Shown here one piece after another: positions 1-7,820 of a stretch of DNA of 64,000 nucleotides (within the stretch, counting starts at the first letter, position 1; the number at the start of each line of letters is the position of its first letter). The position numbers were made by a program, and so were the translations under genes. The DNA is from an uncultured Eubacteriales bacterium. Lineage in GTDB: Bacteria; Bacillota; Clostridia; Lachnospirales; Lachnospiraceae. The notes beneath the pieces were generated by a model. That model searched no databases. It was not told the DNA's origin and saw only the letters and a program-made list of their open reading frames with translations. The stretch is taken from the NCBI GenBank assembly GCA_900314845.1, contig OMWV01000025.1:1-64000 (forward strand). Direction: 5' to 3'.

Positions 1-175
1 CACTTGATTACCAAACACCGGCTGAATGCTACTATCCGGCAATGTTGATGCCATATGTAGCTTAGCATATATTGGATCTGGGGAGTGCTCCACTGTTCTC
101 TCCATGTTCCTTGTAACTTGTCCACCATATCAGTTCATTATAAAAATCTTAGATTTTTGTCTTGACAACTGAGCC
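1..175 (+). mobile_element. 3' end of an IS3-like insertion sequence (transposase tail)
   Basis: Frame 3 from position 3 to the TAG at 63-65 reads LDYQTPAECYY followed by nine residues. This matches the usual C-terminal end of IS3-family (rve integrase) transposases, where an L-x-Y-x-T-P-x-E motif closes the catalytic domain. The next ~110 bp are AT-rich, non-coding, and include TTTTTGTCTTGACAACTGAG near 157-176, similar to the right ends of many Firmicutes IS3 elements; the right boundary is therefore a guess. The rest of the element lies outside the window. The motif is seen directly; the family assignment rests on this short tail. Confidence 0.5.
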
Positions 176-304
176 ACTATATTGTTCGCCTTGATTATAT
201 TCCGTAAATTGTCTTTCTATCTACCGCACTCAATCAAAATTTTTTTTAAAGCTATGTAATCAAAAATTTGATCCGGTAAATTTTTTTTACAATTTCTGCA
301 TCTC

Positions 305-502
305 CTACCTTCCACCGCCACCATTGGCGCCACCAAAGCCGCTTCCGCCCTTGGGACTGCTGGCACCACCGTAACCGCCTTTTTCGTCTTTGCAAAGATT
401 CTGAACCCACTTAATAATCATATAAACAGGCGCTAAAATCGTCCCACCATTTACATCCATCATCTCATTTGCCTTCATCTCTGTAAAAGCACTATTTTTC
501 AT
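305..502 (-). CDS. Small peptide with double-glycine leader and Gly-rich tail (bacteriocin/RiPP-like precursor)
   Basis: 65 residues. The start is the ATG at 502, not the upstream in-frame ATG at 568, because AAGGAGA lies 8 nt before it. Residues 1-20 (MKNSAFTEMKANEMMDVNGG) look like a bacteriocin-type leader: a short amphipathic stretch with an E-M-M-x-V-N-G-G end, as cleaved by C39-peptidase ABC exporters. The predicted 45-residue core begins TILAPVYMIIKW, has one Cys, and ends in a tail of GGYGG, GGSGFGG and GGGGR. No exporter, immunity or modification gene is visible, though the left side is cut by the window edge. It sits in AT-rich sequence beside an IS end, which fits acquired DNA. It could also be a quorum or secreted signalling peptide. 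Product class is inferred. Confidence 0.6.
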   Translation of the reverse strand: MKNSAFTEMKANEMMDVNGGTILAPVYMIIKWVQNLCKDEKGGYGGASSPKGGSGFGGANGGGGR

Positions 503-697
503 TTTTATTTTCTCCTTAAATAGTCTATTGATAAACTTGCTATCTATCTCCTCCGCCCTCCGCCGCACCTGTGCACCGATGCCGGACGGGCAGTTAAGAT
601 CTAAATAAAATAATTAACCATATCTATTACATTGAGTATATGACACGCACCTTATCCCTTCCACCGCCCTTTGCCAAAATCCACCAAAAAATCATGT

Positions 698-742
698 AAA
701 AAGGGCCGCTGGCGTGCACATTGATGCATCTGCCGGCAGCCC
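698..742 (-). terminator. Rho-independent terminator of the beta-helix gene
   Basis: On the minus strand GGGCTGCCGGC pairs with GCCAGCGGCCC (11 bp, one wobble, one mismatch) and is followed by TTTTT (702-698). It begins 35 nt after the stop codon of the beta-helix gene. Confidence 0.7.
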
Positions 743-776
743 GGATCAGGAACTTATGATATGGCTTAAGAAGCCC

Positions 777-2402
777 TTATTTATTGCCTTTTACTTTTGC
801 CTTGCTGTTTCCTGATATGTTTATCTTCTTCTTGCATTTTTGAAGGGTGTTGCCCTTGACGAGAGAGGCCTTGGAGCCCAGGGTGAGGGATATGCCGTAC
901 TGGCCGGCTCCCAGGATCTTGTTGCCGGCGATCTTGCCGGCCTTTCCCTTCTCCAGGGTGATGCCTCTTTGTTTGCATTTTCCAACTGTGTTGGAGGTGA
1001 TATTGCCGGCAGCGCCCTTCTTTGTGACGGCTATGCCCTTGTCAAATCCCTTGCCGATCGTGTTTTTGCTGATGGAGACGTTTTTCGCGCCGACCGTCAC
1101 ATGAACGCCGTAGACTGTGGACTTGAACTTTGCCTTGGGGGTTCTGGAGATATTGTTGCCGGTGATCTTGCAGTTCTTGACATAGGTCGCCCGGATGCCG
1201 TGGCCGCCGCTGACGATCTTGTTGCCGGATATGGTCACCCCGTTCAGGGTGTAGGTGCCCTTAGGGATATTTCCGCTCTTGTCCGAATAGGACTGCTTCT
1301 TTGTGACCTTGGCCCCGTTGACCAGGATGCCCATCTTCTCATAATCGGCCAGAGGGTCATTCTTGTTGCTGAGGCTGATCGTATTGCCGGTGATGCTGAT
1401 CTTCATGTCCTTTGCCGGTGCCCGGTAACCGCTGGGTATGCTGGTCTTCACTCCTCCTCTTTTTGCGAAATAGCTGGGGAGAAATGTTCCGCTCGCGTTA
1501 TCCTTGCCGCCTCTGGCATTTACGGACAGGATGGTGATGCCGCGGGGGCTGCCCGTGATCGTGTTGCCGGATATGTTCACGTTCTGCCAGTTTGTCCCCT
1601 GGATGGCAGCGCTCTGGTTGTCCTTGAAGATATTGTTTGTGATATTGATGTTTGTAAAGGGGGCATTGAAAATGCCGGTGTGGCTTCCGACGCCTCGGGG
1701 CACATTGATAAAGCTGCAGCCGCTGATGTTTACATTTTTCATGGGAATTGCCTCGACCCTGTATGTCTTAAAATGCTTCTCGGCCAGGACATCCAGCTGG
1801 ACTGCCTCATAGAACTTCTTTGATTTTGCGGTGGTCTGGTTCATGAATGTGCAGTTGACCATGTTGAAGCCGTCGCAGCCTGCGATCTCCATCAGATGGG
1901 CGTCCTTGGTGTTCTTGACCGTGCAGCCGTCCATGGTGAAATTCCTGACGTGAGCGGCTTTTATGCCTGTGTTGCTGCCGTAGCTGCAGTCGTATGTGCC
2001 GCCGATAACCTTTATATTCTGATAATAATAGCCCGTGACGCCGCTGTCGAATTCATCGTTGTCGCCCACATGGATCAGATTGTCGGTCCTCTCCCGCTTC
2101 ATGGTGACGCCCCTCATGTCAAGAGTTACATTGCTCAGGAGCTCTATCCCGCTGTAGACCTCATAGGTGCCCGGCGCGACTTTGACGGTGCGGATCTTTC
2201 CGTCCTTTTGGGCCAGGGCGGATGCCTCCTCTATCGTTTGGTTGACAGCCTTGGGGAATCCTCTGTAATGATTGATCGTGCGTTCTGTTACCTCCAGTGT
2301 CAGGTCATCCTGGCCGGCGGCCAGGGCCGGGGCGGGAAATGCCGTGCATACCAGGGCTAGTGTCAGCCCCAGGGCAAAGGCCTTGCTTATTCTCTTCTTC
2401 AT
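777..2402 (-). CDS. Secreted right-handed parallel beta-helix protein
   Basis: 541 residues. A signal peptide covers residues 1-28 (basic MKKR, hydrophobic core, cleavage after PALA). From about residue 80 to the end it is built of beta-helix rungs with recurring N-x-[IV]-[ST]-G-N-x-[IV] units (NISGNTITG, SITGNTISL, TISGNKIVSG, KITGNNISR, NITSNTVGK, KIAGNKILG), the pattern of pectate-lyase-fold carbohydrate-active proteins. The C-terminal third is Lys/Gly-rich and ends without an anchor. No clear polysaccharide lyase catalytic motif could be assigned, so substrate is unknown; secreted glycan-binding or degrading activity is the best guess. Start ATG at 2402 follows GGGAG. Only 27 nt separate it from the upstream HIT gene, so the two may be cotranscribed. 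Confidence 0.75.
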   Translation of the reverse strand: MKKRISKAFALGLTLALVCTAFPAPALAAGQDDLTLEVTERTINHYRGFPKAVNQTIEEASALAQKDGKIRTVKVAPGTYEVYSGIELLSNVTLDMRGVTMKRERTDNLIHVGDNDEFDSGVTGYYYQNIKVIGGTYDCSYGSNTGIKAAHVRNFTMDGCTVKNTKDAHLMEIAGCDGFNMVNCTFMNQTTAKSKKFYEAVQLDVLAEKHFKTYRVEAIPMKNVNISGCSFINVPRGVGSHTGIFNAPFTNINITNNIFKDNQSAAIQGTNWQNVNISGNTITGSPRGITILSVNARGGKDNASGTFLPSYFAKRGGVKTSIPSGYRAPAKDMKISITGNTISLSNKNDPLADYEKMGILVNGAKVTKKQSYSDKSGNIPKGTYTLNGVTISGNKIVSGGHGIRATYVKNCKITGNNISRTPKAKFKSTVYGVHVTVGAKNVSISKNTIGKGFDKGIAVTKKGAAGNITSNTVGKCKQRGITLEKGKAGKIAGNKILGAGQYGISLTLGSKASLVKGNTLQKCKKKINISGNSKAKVKGNK

Positions 2403-2429
2403 GATCGTTTTCTCCCGTTTTATCAGTTT

Positions 2430-2840
2430 CTAAAATGAAAGTTTCTTCACAAGTTCTTCCTGGACAGCCGGATCGGATATGCCGGGCTTCCAGAGGATAT
2501 CCTGGCCGTCATCGGCATATCTGGGGATCACGTGCAGATGAAAATGGGGCACGGTCTGGCCTGCTGCCTCTCCGTTGTTCTGGATGAGATTGACGCCGTC
2601 GCAGCCCAGGCGTTCTTTCATGATGCCGGCCAGCTTCTTGCCCAGGACGATGAGATCCCTGAGCGTTTCCTCGTCTATCTCGAATATGTTCTTATAGTGC
2701 TGCTTGGGCAGGATCAGGGCGTGACCCTTTGTCGCCGGATTCGCGTCAAGAATAATGCGGAACTTTTCATCCTCGTAGAGGGATGATGCGGGGATCTCCC
2801 CGCCTGCAAGCTTACAGAATATACAGTCTTTATCTACCAT
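2430..2840 (-). CDS. HIT family protein (nucleotide hydrolase/transferase)
   Basis: 136 residues, starting MVDKDCIFCKL at the ATG at 2840, which is preceded by GGGAGAG; a longer frame upstream has no ribosome-binding site. The N-terminal C-x2-C (CIFC) and the histidine triad PHFHLHVIPR near residue 97 define the HIT family; Bacillus relatives (Hit) hydrolyse adenosine phosphoramidates or dinucleotide polyphosphates. Length is typical. Cytosolic. The function is assigned at family level only. It may be cotranscribed with the downstream beta-helix gene, but no functional link is obvious. Confidence 0.9.
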   Translation of the reverse strand: MVDKDCIFCKLAGGEIPASSLYEDEKFRIILDANPATKGHALILPKQHYKNIFEIDEETLRDLIVLGKKLAGIMKERLGCDGVNLIQNNGEAAGQTVPHFHLHVIPRYADDGQDILWKPGISDPAVQEELVKKLSF

Positions 2841-2912
2841 GTTTACTCTCCCTTTCACATATTCCCGGGGCAAAGATCGTTCGCCCCCGTGTCCTGGTAT
2901 CTTTGTATTTTT

Positions 2913-2921
2913 ATTATACCA
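2913..2921 (-). promoter_or_regulatory. Extended -10 promoter of the HIT gene
   Basis: The minus strand reads TGGTATAAT (TGn plus TATAAT) 72 nt upstream of the HIT start. No convincing -35 was found, as expected for an extended -10 promoter. Confidence 0.55.
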
Positions 2922-2981
2922 CAAAGGCTTCCCCGTGGGCGGGCGGCTGCCTCTTTTTCGCTATGCACCCGTCCCGGATTG

Positions 2982-2990
2982 TGGTATATT
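2982..2990 (+). promoter_or_regulatory. Extended -10 promoter of upp
   Basis: TGGTATATT lies 54 nt before the upp start, with a poor -35. It mirrors the extended -10 of the divergent HIT gene. Confidence 0.45.
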
Positions 2991-3044
2991 AAAGGTTAGA
3001 AAATGTTCCCATTTGCTGGGAAATCGTAGGAAAGGAGAATCTTC

Positions 3045-3707
3045 ATGATTGATAATAGCATCACTTCATTTGAGGACATGGAAAATGTCTACATCTTAGG
3101 CCATCCTCTGATCCAGCACAAGATTTCCCGTCTGCGCGATAAGAACACCGGGACAAACGAATTCCGCTCTCTTGTAGAAGAAATCGCCATGCTGATGGGT
3201 TTTGTGGCGCTGAGCGACCTGCCCACAGAGCTTGTTGAGGTGGAGACGCCGATAGAGAAATGCATGACGCCGGTAATCTCGGGCAGGAAGCTGGCCATCG
3301 TGCCCATACTCCGCGCGGGCCTGGGCATGGTAGAGGGTATTCTTGACCTTGTGCCCACCGCCAAGGTCGGACACATCGGTCTCTACCGCGATGAGAAGAC
3401 GCACGAGCCCCATGAGTATTACTGCAAGCTGCCCAGCCCTATAGAGGAGAGACAGATCGTCGTGACGGATCCCATGCTGGCGACCGGCGGTTCCGCTGTT
3501 GCCGCGATCCGTTTTATAAAGGAGCATGGCGGGAAGAAGATAAAGTTCCTCTGCATCATATCAGCTCCCGAGGGCCTTCGCAAACTTCACGAGGCATATC
3601 CGGATGTTCAGATCTATGTCGGCCATCTGGACAGAGAGCTGAATGAGGACGCCTACATCTGCCCCGGCCTGGGAGACGCGGGAGACAGGATCTTCGGCAC
3701 AAAGTAG
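3045..3707 (+). CDS. upp: Uracil phosphoribosyltransferase
   Basis: 220 residues; usual length about 209. It converts uracil and PRPP to UMP in pyrimidine salvage, in the cytosol. Recognisable motifs are the N-terminal [25 protein letters not shown], the PRPP loop [13 protein letters not shown], and the C-terminal uracil-binding [13 protein letters not shown]. Start ATG at 3045 is preceded by GGAAAGGAG. The protein carries about 13 extra residues before the usual ENVYILGHP start. It appears monocistronic; the following operon has its own promoter. Confidence 0.97.
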   Translation: MIDNSITSFEDMENVYILGHPLIQHKISRLRDKNTGTNEFRSLVEEIAMLMGFVALSDLPTELVEVETPIEKCMTPVISGRKLAIVPILRAGLGMVEGILDLVPTAKVGHIGLYRDEKTHEPHEYYCKLPSPIEERQIVVTDPMLATGGSAVAAIRFIKEHGGKKIKFLCIISAPEGLRKLHEAYPDVQIYVGHLDRELNEDAYICPGLGDAGDRIFGTK

Positions 3708-3721
3708 ACTGCATTGTCTTA

Positions 3722-3750
3722 TTGACAAGAAAATATACTGAGAATATAAA
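3722..3750 (+). promoter_or_regulatory. Promoter of the nitrogenase-like operon
   Basis: TTGACA (3722-3727), a 17-bp spacer, and TATAAA (3745-3750): a near-consensus sigma-A promoter starting 15 nt after the upp stop. Confidence 0.8.
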
Positions 3751-3757
3751 AGCTGAG

Positions 3758-3779
3758 CAGGTGAGGCATGCCTCACCTG
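3758..3779 (+). promoter_or_regulatory. Perfect 22-bp palindrome at the transcription start of the nitrogenase-like operon
   Basis: CAGGTGAGGCA is followed directly by its exact reverse complement, with no loop. It begins 7 nt after the -10 hexamer, so it covers the expected start point. The position and absence of a spacer fit an operator for a dimeric repressor better than a terminator; no T-run follows. The regulator is not identified. Confidence 0.65.
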
Positions 3780-3805
3780 TACTTATATAAGAAGAGGTGA
3801 TCATG

Positions 3806-4561
3806 ATGCATAGATTTGCCATTTACGGCAAGGGCGGCATCGGGAAATCAACCGTCTGCACTGCCCTGTCCTGCGCATTTGCGGATATGGGGCTGAAGGT
3901 GATGCAGATCGGCTGCGACCCCAAGGCCGATTCCACGCTCTACCTGCACGGGGGTGAGCGCATAGAGACCATGCTCGACGTTCTACGCAGAAAAAGGAAC
4001 AAGGCGGAGCTGGAAGACCTGGTCCACGAGGGCTATAAGGGGATCATCTGCGCCGAGGCAGGGGGCCCGACGCCCGGTCTGGGCTGTGCCGGCAGAGGGA
4101 TCGCGGCAGCATTTGAGGCTCTGGAGGAGAGAGACGCCTTCGACATCATCCAGCCGGACGTGATCCTCTACGACGTGCTGGGGGACGTAGTCTGCGGCGG
4201 ATTTGCCATGCCCATCCGGGAGGGCTATGCCGAGAAGGTCTATATCCTAAGTTCCGGCGAGAACATGGCAATCTACGCGGCCGCAAATATAGCCATGGCC
4301 GTGGAGAATTTTAAGGACCGGGGCTACGCCAGCGTGGGCGGCATCATCCTTAACAGGAGAAATGTGCCCAATGAGCGGGAGAAGGTTGAGGTTCTGGCCT
4401 CCGACATAGGAAGCCATATAGCCGCCGATCTGCCCCGGGACAATTCCATTGCCCTGGCAGAGCAGGCAAAACGGCTTGTCATGGACATGTTCCCTGACTG
4501 CCCTTACGCCCAGGCCGTGAGAAAGCTTGCTGCCGACATGCTGGCGGCGGATAAGGAATGA
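3806..4561 (+). CDS. Nitrogenase iron protein-like ATPase (NifH family)
   Basis: 251 residues, beginning MHRFAIYGKGGIGKST. The ATG at 3806 gives the family's usual N-terminus and sits 8 nt after AGAGG; GTG 3797 and ATG 3803 are alternatives. The P-loop GKGGIGKST, switch region with DPKADST, and both conserved cysteines that bridge the [4Fe-4S] cluster of the homodimer are present (GPTPGLGCAGRG and DVVCGGFAMPIRE). It should be an ATP-driven low-potential electron donor to the two component-1-like subunits encoded downstream. It is shorter than NifH of nitrogen fixers (about 275-295 residues), and no nifB, nifE or nifN homologue is seen here, so nitrogen fixation is unlikely. The substrate of this subfamily is unknown to me. 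Confidence 0.85.
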   Translation: MHRFAIYGKGGIGKSTVCTALSCAFADMGLKVMQIGCDPKADSTLYLHGGERIETMLDVLRRKRNKAELEDLVHEGYKGIICAEAGGPTPGLGCAGRGIAAAFEALEERDAFDIIQPDVILYDVLGDVVCGGFAMPIREGYAEKVYILSSGENMAIYAAANIAMAVENFKDRGYASVGGIILNRRNVPNEREKVEVLASDIGSHIAADLPRDNSIALAEQAKRLVMDMFPDCPYAQAVRKLAADMLAADKE

Positions 4562-4571
4562 GGTAAGACAT

Positions 4572-5870
4572 ATGGAAGCATTTCAGCTGATAGGACAGAT
4601 GTCTTATGAATACAATGCGGATGTCGGCCTTGCCTATGCTTCGCCGGTCCGCGGGGTTTGGAATATCGTTCACATAGGGACTCTTGTCCCGGGCGGCCAC
4701 CAGATCTATGTCTGCCCGACCAGCTGCCTGCGAGGCGTTGTCCTGACCACAGCGGAGATGGGCGCCATGGACCGGCTGTCCACGATAACGGTGGGCGAGG
4801 ACAATATCCTTGAGGGGGACATGGAAGAGGCTCTCCAGCACGGCACGGAGCGGATCATTGAAGAGCTGCCCCAGCGGCCCCGCATGGTGATGATATTTAC
4901 CAGCTGCATCCACCATTTTATGGCGGTCAATTACAAGAGGGTCTACCGGATCCTCCAGAAAGAGTACCCGGATATCGATTTTGTGGACTGCTACATGGAT
5001 CCCATCATGAGGCGGACGGCCCCTGTCGTTCCTGCCCTCTGGCGGCAGATGCACCGGGTGCTGAAAAATGTGCCCAAAGTCCGGGGGCAGGTCAATTATA
5101 TCGGGAACTGTTTCCCCTACGGGGGCGATACCTGTGATCTGACCGCTCTTCTGGAGGAGAATGGGGTAAAGCGCCTTGAGGCCAACAGCTGCCGGGACTA
5201 TGATGAGTTTCTTTCCATGGCTCAGTCGCCGGTCAATTTCGTCTTCCACGCAACCGGCCTGAAGGCGGCAAATGATATGAAGATCCGCCTGGGCCAGGAA
5301 TACCTGGCCATGAGGCCCGGCTATTCCTACGATGAGTTTGACCAGGACATGGAAGCTGCCTCCGCCCTGTGCTCCCTCCCGGCTCCCGATAAGGAAACCG
5401 TGGCTGCCTTACGCAGAAGGTGTGAGGAGGAGACGGAGAAGACCCGCCTGCTTCTTGCCGGCACGCCTCTTTCCATAGATTATACGGCCGTGGACTGTCC
5501 GCTTGATCTGGCTCTTTTCCTGCTCAGGCATGGATTTAACGTGGAGTCTGTCTTCGTGGATGTCTTTACGGAGCGTCAGGAGATATTTGATGCCCTGAAG
5601 GAGGAGAAGCCGGATCTTAAGATCTATGCTTCTCTTGGCTGGAATATCCGTCAGATGGACAGGACGCACGAGGGAAAGATCGTCTGCGTCGGCCAGAAGA
5701 GCGCCTATTTCATGAATTCCGACTATTTTGTCAACATAATTGAAAATGCCGGTCTCTACGGTTACCGGGGTCTGATCCAGCTTATGGAGCTGATCCGCGA
5801 CGCTTATCAGACGGAAAAGCCTATGAAGGATCTTGTGCAGATTAAGGGATGGGGGTGCAGCTGCTCATGA
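4572..5870 (+). CDS. Nitrogenase component 1-like protein (NifD-like subunit)
   Basis: 432 residues. The ATG at 4572 is preferred because it lies after the iron-protein stop; a longer frame from 4527 would overlap it. It is a nitrogenase component-1-type protein. Candidate cluster cysteines are C48, C52 (YVCPTSCLRG) and C112 (FTSCIHHF), a spacing unlike the C62/C88/C154 set of NifD. Where NifD has the FeMo-cofactor ligand in NLVHCYRSMN, this protein reads NFVFHATGLKAAN, so the cofactor cysteine is missing. The C-terminus is GWGCSCS. It overlaps the next gene by ATGA, implying a 1:1 partner. It probably belongs to an uncharacterised nitrogenase-like reductase or maturase; the reaction is unknown. 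Confidence 0.7.
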   Translation: MEAFQLIGQMSYEYNADVGLAYASPVRGVWNIVHIGTLVPGGHQIYVCPTSCLRGVVLTTAEMGAMDRLSTITVGEDNILEGDMEEALQHGTERIIEELPQRPRMVMIFTSCIHHFMAVNYKRVYRILQKEYPDIDFVDCYMDPIMRRTAPVVPALWRQMHRVLKNVPKVRGQVNYIGNCFPYGGDTCDLTALLEENGVKRLEANSCRDYDEFLSMAQSPVNFVFHATGLKAANDMKIRLGQEYLAMRPGYSYDEFDQDMEAASALCSLPAPDKETVAALRRRCEEETEKTRLLLAGTPLSIDYTAVDCPLDLALFLLRHGFNVESVFVDVFTERQEIFDALKEEKPDLKIYASLGWNIRQMDRTHEGKIVCVGQKSAYFMNSDYFVNIIENAGLYGYRGLIQLMELIRDAYQTEKPMKDLVQIKGWGCSCS

Positions 5871-7093
5871 GCGACTATCAGACACATGTATTTACCAGCA
5901 CATATACCGCGGATGTATCCGGCGTCTGCTCTGCCATGTACGAGCTGGGCGGAATGACTATCCTCCACGACCCTTCCGGCTGCAATTCTACCTACTCGAC
6001 CCACGACGAGCCCCGCTGGTTCGACGGCAAGAGCCTGATGTTCGTCTCGGGTCTGGACGAGATGACCGCCGTTCTTGGCGACGATCAGGTCATCATAGAT
6101 GACACGGCTGCTGCCGCCGGGGATCTGAAGCCGCGCTTTATCACCCTCTGCGGGGGCTCTATCCCCCATATCATCGCTTTTGATTTTAAGGGCACGGCCC
6201 ACCTGATAGAGAAAAAGACCGGGATCCCGGTCCTTCCTGTCGCCACGGACGGCCTGAAATCTTATGTCAGCGGGGTCGGCATGGCTCTGACGGAGTGGAT
6301 AAAGCGCTTTGCGGATCCTTCTGAGAGCATATGGGAGAGGATGCCGGCTGCCTCCGGCCGCGGCTTCTCCTCGGCTCAGTGGAAGAAGAAGGGATCGTCC
6401 GGGCTTTGCGTCAACCTGCTCGGCGTTACCCCGCTTGATTTCAGCATAAACGGAAATGTGCAGGCTATGCGGGCTGCTTTCGAGGACGCCGGGATCCCTG
6501 TCAACTGTTGTGCTGCCATGGGCGAGACCTTTGACAGCCTGTCCCATATCTACCGGGGCGCTGTGAATGTTGTGGTCTCATCCGCGGGGCGCCGCCCTGC
6601 CCGCTTCATGGAGAAGAAAGCCGGGATCCCCCGGGTCGAGGGCCTGCCTGCGGGGCCGGATGAGGCCTCTGCCCTCATGGAGGCTGTCCGGGCTGCCTAT
6701 GAGGACGGGAAGAGCCGGATCCTGTGGCAGGAGCCCGCAGAGCACGAACATTGGACCTGCCCGCAGGGACAGATCCTGGTGATCGGCGAGGAGATCTGCT
6801 CCTGTGCCATCGCAGACGCCATAAACCGTCTGCCCGCAGAAAAGCGCGGCGGCCGGCTGGCATTTCCCATGTGGCCTGACATAGACGAAGGCCTGCCCGA
6901 GGCGGAGCTGATCGCGGCCATGCGGTCGGCAGATACCGTCATCGCCGACCCCCTCTACCGGGTCGTCCTTGGCCGGGCCGGCAAGACCCGCTTCATAGAC
7001 TTCCCCCACGAGGCCTACTCCGGCCGGATCTACCGGAAAGACATGAGGCTCTTTGCCGGAACTGAATTCTCAGCGGAAGATCTGCTCAGATAA
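5867..7093 (+). CDS. Nitrogenase component 1-like protein (NifK-like subunit)
   Basis: 408 residues, starting at the ATG at 5867 inside an ATGA overlap with the previous stop, so translation is coupled. Cysteines C21 (SGVCSAMYELGG), C39 (HDPSGCNSTYSTHDEPRW) and C95 (ITLCGGSIPH) match the order and approximate spacing of the three P-cluster ligands of NifK (70, 95, 153), suggesting an Fe-S cluster at the subunit interface. The middle carries NLLGVTPLDFS, similar to the NifK/NifN strand NIIG-x-[ST]-P. It likely forms a heterotetramer with the upstream subunit that accepts electrons from the NifH-like protein. It is shorter than NifK (about 520 residues). Substrate unknown. Confidence 0.7.
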   Translation: MSDYQTHVFTSTYTADVSGVCSAMYELGGMTILHDPSGCNSTYSTHDEPRWFDGKSLMFVSGLDEMTAVLGDDQVIIDDTAAAAGDLKPRFITLCGGSIPHIIAFDFKGTAHLIEKKTGIPVLPVATDGLKSYVSGVGMALTEWIKRFADPSESIWERMPAASGRGFSSAQWKKKGSSGLCVNLLGVTPLDFSINGNVQAMRAAFEDAGIPVNCCAAMGETFDSLSHIYRGAVNVVVSSAGRRPARFMEKKAGIPRVEGLPAGPDEASALMEAVRAAYEDGKSRILWQEPAEHEHWTCPQGQILVIGEEICSCAIADAINRLPAEKRGGRLAFPMWPDIDEGLPEAELIAAMRSADTVIADPLYRVVLGRAGKTRFIDFPHEAYSGRIYRKDMRLFAGTEFSAEDLLR

Positions 7094-7095
7094 AA

Positions 7096-7126
7096 ATCAG
7101 CCGAGGATACATACCTGATCCTCGGC
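7096..7126 (-). terminator. Terminator of the flavin reductase gene (convergent region)
   Basis: GCCGAGGAT (7100-7108) pairs with ATCCTCGGC (7118-7126). On the minus strand the hairpin is followed by TGATTTTTA, fitting termination of the flavin reductase gene; it may also stop the convergent nitrogenase-like operon. Confidence 0.7.
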
Positions 7127-7153
7127 CGATACTATCTTCCTGCTTTCAAATAT

Positions 7154-7720
7154 TTATTTGTCCAGGGCTTTGCCTGAGCCGAATGCTGAAGCTGCGACTT
7201 CGCCGAAAACTCTGTAGCAGAGGCCGGCGGGATCAAAGCCGATAAACTGGGCCTTGCCGGAGTCTATACCGCCCTTTTCGTTCAAAACGGACTCGTCTGC
7301 CAGCACATTCACGACCTCGCCCACATATCTTGTCTCGCCGAACTCTTCCTGAGCAGCGACAAGTCTGCACTCAAGGGCAACAGGCAGCTCATTGATCACG
7401 GGCGCGTTCACCGTTTCGCTCTTTGTAAATGTAAATCCTGATTTTTTGATCTTATCCGGATCTTTGTCAAGGGATACGATGCCGACCCAGTCAGCTGCGA
7501 TCACATAGTCCTTTGTCGCAAAAGAAACCGTGAACTCTTTGTTCAGGTCCAGATTTCTTGTTGTTGTGTGATTGGAAAGGGACATGGATATATGCTTGGG
7601 TGAAACCTGGCCGACCCAGGCAGCGTTCATGATATCCGGGGTGCCATTCTCATCATATGTTGCGATGAGAAATACAGGTTCCGGCATAGACATGGTCTTT
7701 GCTCCAAGACTTTTTTTCAT
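7154..7720 (-). CDS. Flavin reductase-like, FMN-binding split-barrel protein (flavoredoxin type)
   Basis: 188 residues, ATG at 7720 after AAGGAGG. It begins with PVFLIATYDENGTPDIMNAAW and continues with ISMSLSNHTTTRNL, the pattern of flavin-reductase-domain and flavoredoxin proteins that bind FMN and transfer electrons from NAD(P)H or Fe-S donors. The C-terminal half (LECRLVAAQEEFGETRYVGEVV) is the second half of the split barrel. It is transcribed from its own promoter carrying two operator repeats, so it looks inducible, possibly by a xenobiotic or redox signal. The electron partner cannot be told from the sequence. Confidence 0.85.
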   Translation of the reverse strand: MKKSLGAKTMSMPEPVFLIATYDENGTPDIMNAAWVGQVSPKHISMSLSNHTTTRNLDLNKEFTVSFATKDYVIAADWVGIVSLDKDPDKIKKSGFTFTKSETVNAPVINELPVALECRLVAAQEEFGETRYVGEVVNVLADESVLNEKGGIDSGKAQFIGFDPAGLCYRVFGEVAASAFGSGKALDK

Positions 7721-7745
7721 TGATTTTTTCCTCCTTAAAATTTTT

Positions 7746-7820
7746 CTGTACTGGACAGATTACGACATGCAAAATTTTTCTGTATCGGACAGATTATAAC
7801 ATGTAAAATTTTATCTGTCA
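7746..7820 (-). promoter_or_regulatory. Promoter with two tandem operators for the flavin reductase gene
   Basis: On the minus strand TGACAG (7820-7815), a 16-bp spacer and TATAAT (7798-7793) form the promoter; its -35 lies inside the end of the EamA gene. A 34-bp direct repeat follows, each copy with a near-palindromic CTGTnnnGGACAG (7780-7792 and 7746-7758). The first copy touches the -10 box, as expected for repression by a TetR- or MarR-type dimer. The repressor is not encoded nearby. Confidence 0.65.

Noticed and set aside
1..129. Minus-strand open frame running off the left edge (MERTVEHS...)
   Set aside because: It lies antisense to the transposase tail, has no ribosome-binding site and no family I recognise; the plus-strand reading is better supported.
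840..1823. Long plus-strand frame opposite the beta-helix gene
   Set aside because: Antisense shadow of a repetitive coding strand; no start signal, no recognisable domain.
3806..7093. Nitrogen-fixation operon
   Set aside because: No nifB, nifE or nifN, subunits are short, and the FeMo-cofactor Cys motif is absent.
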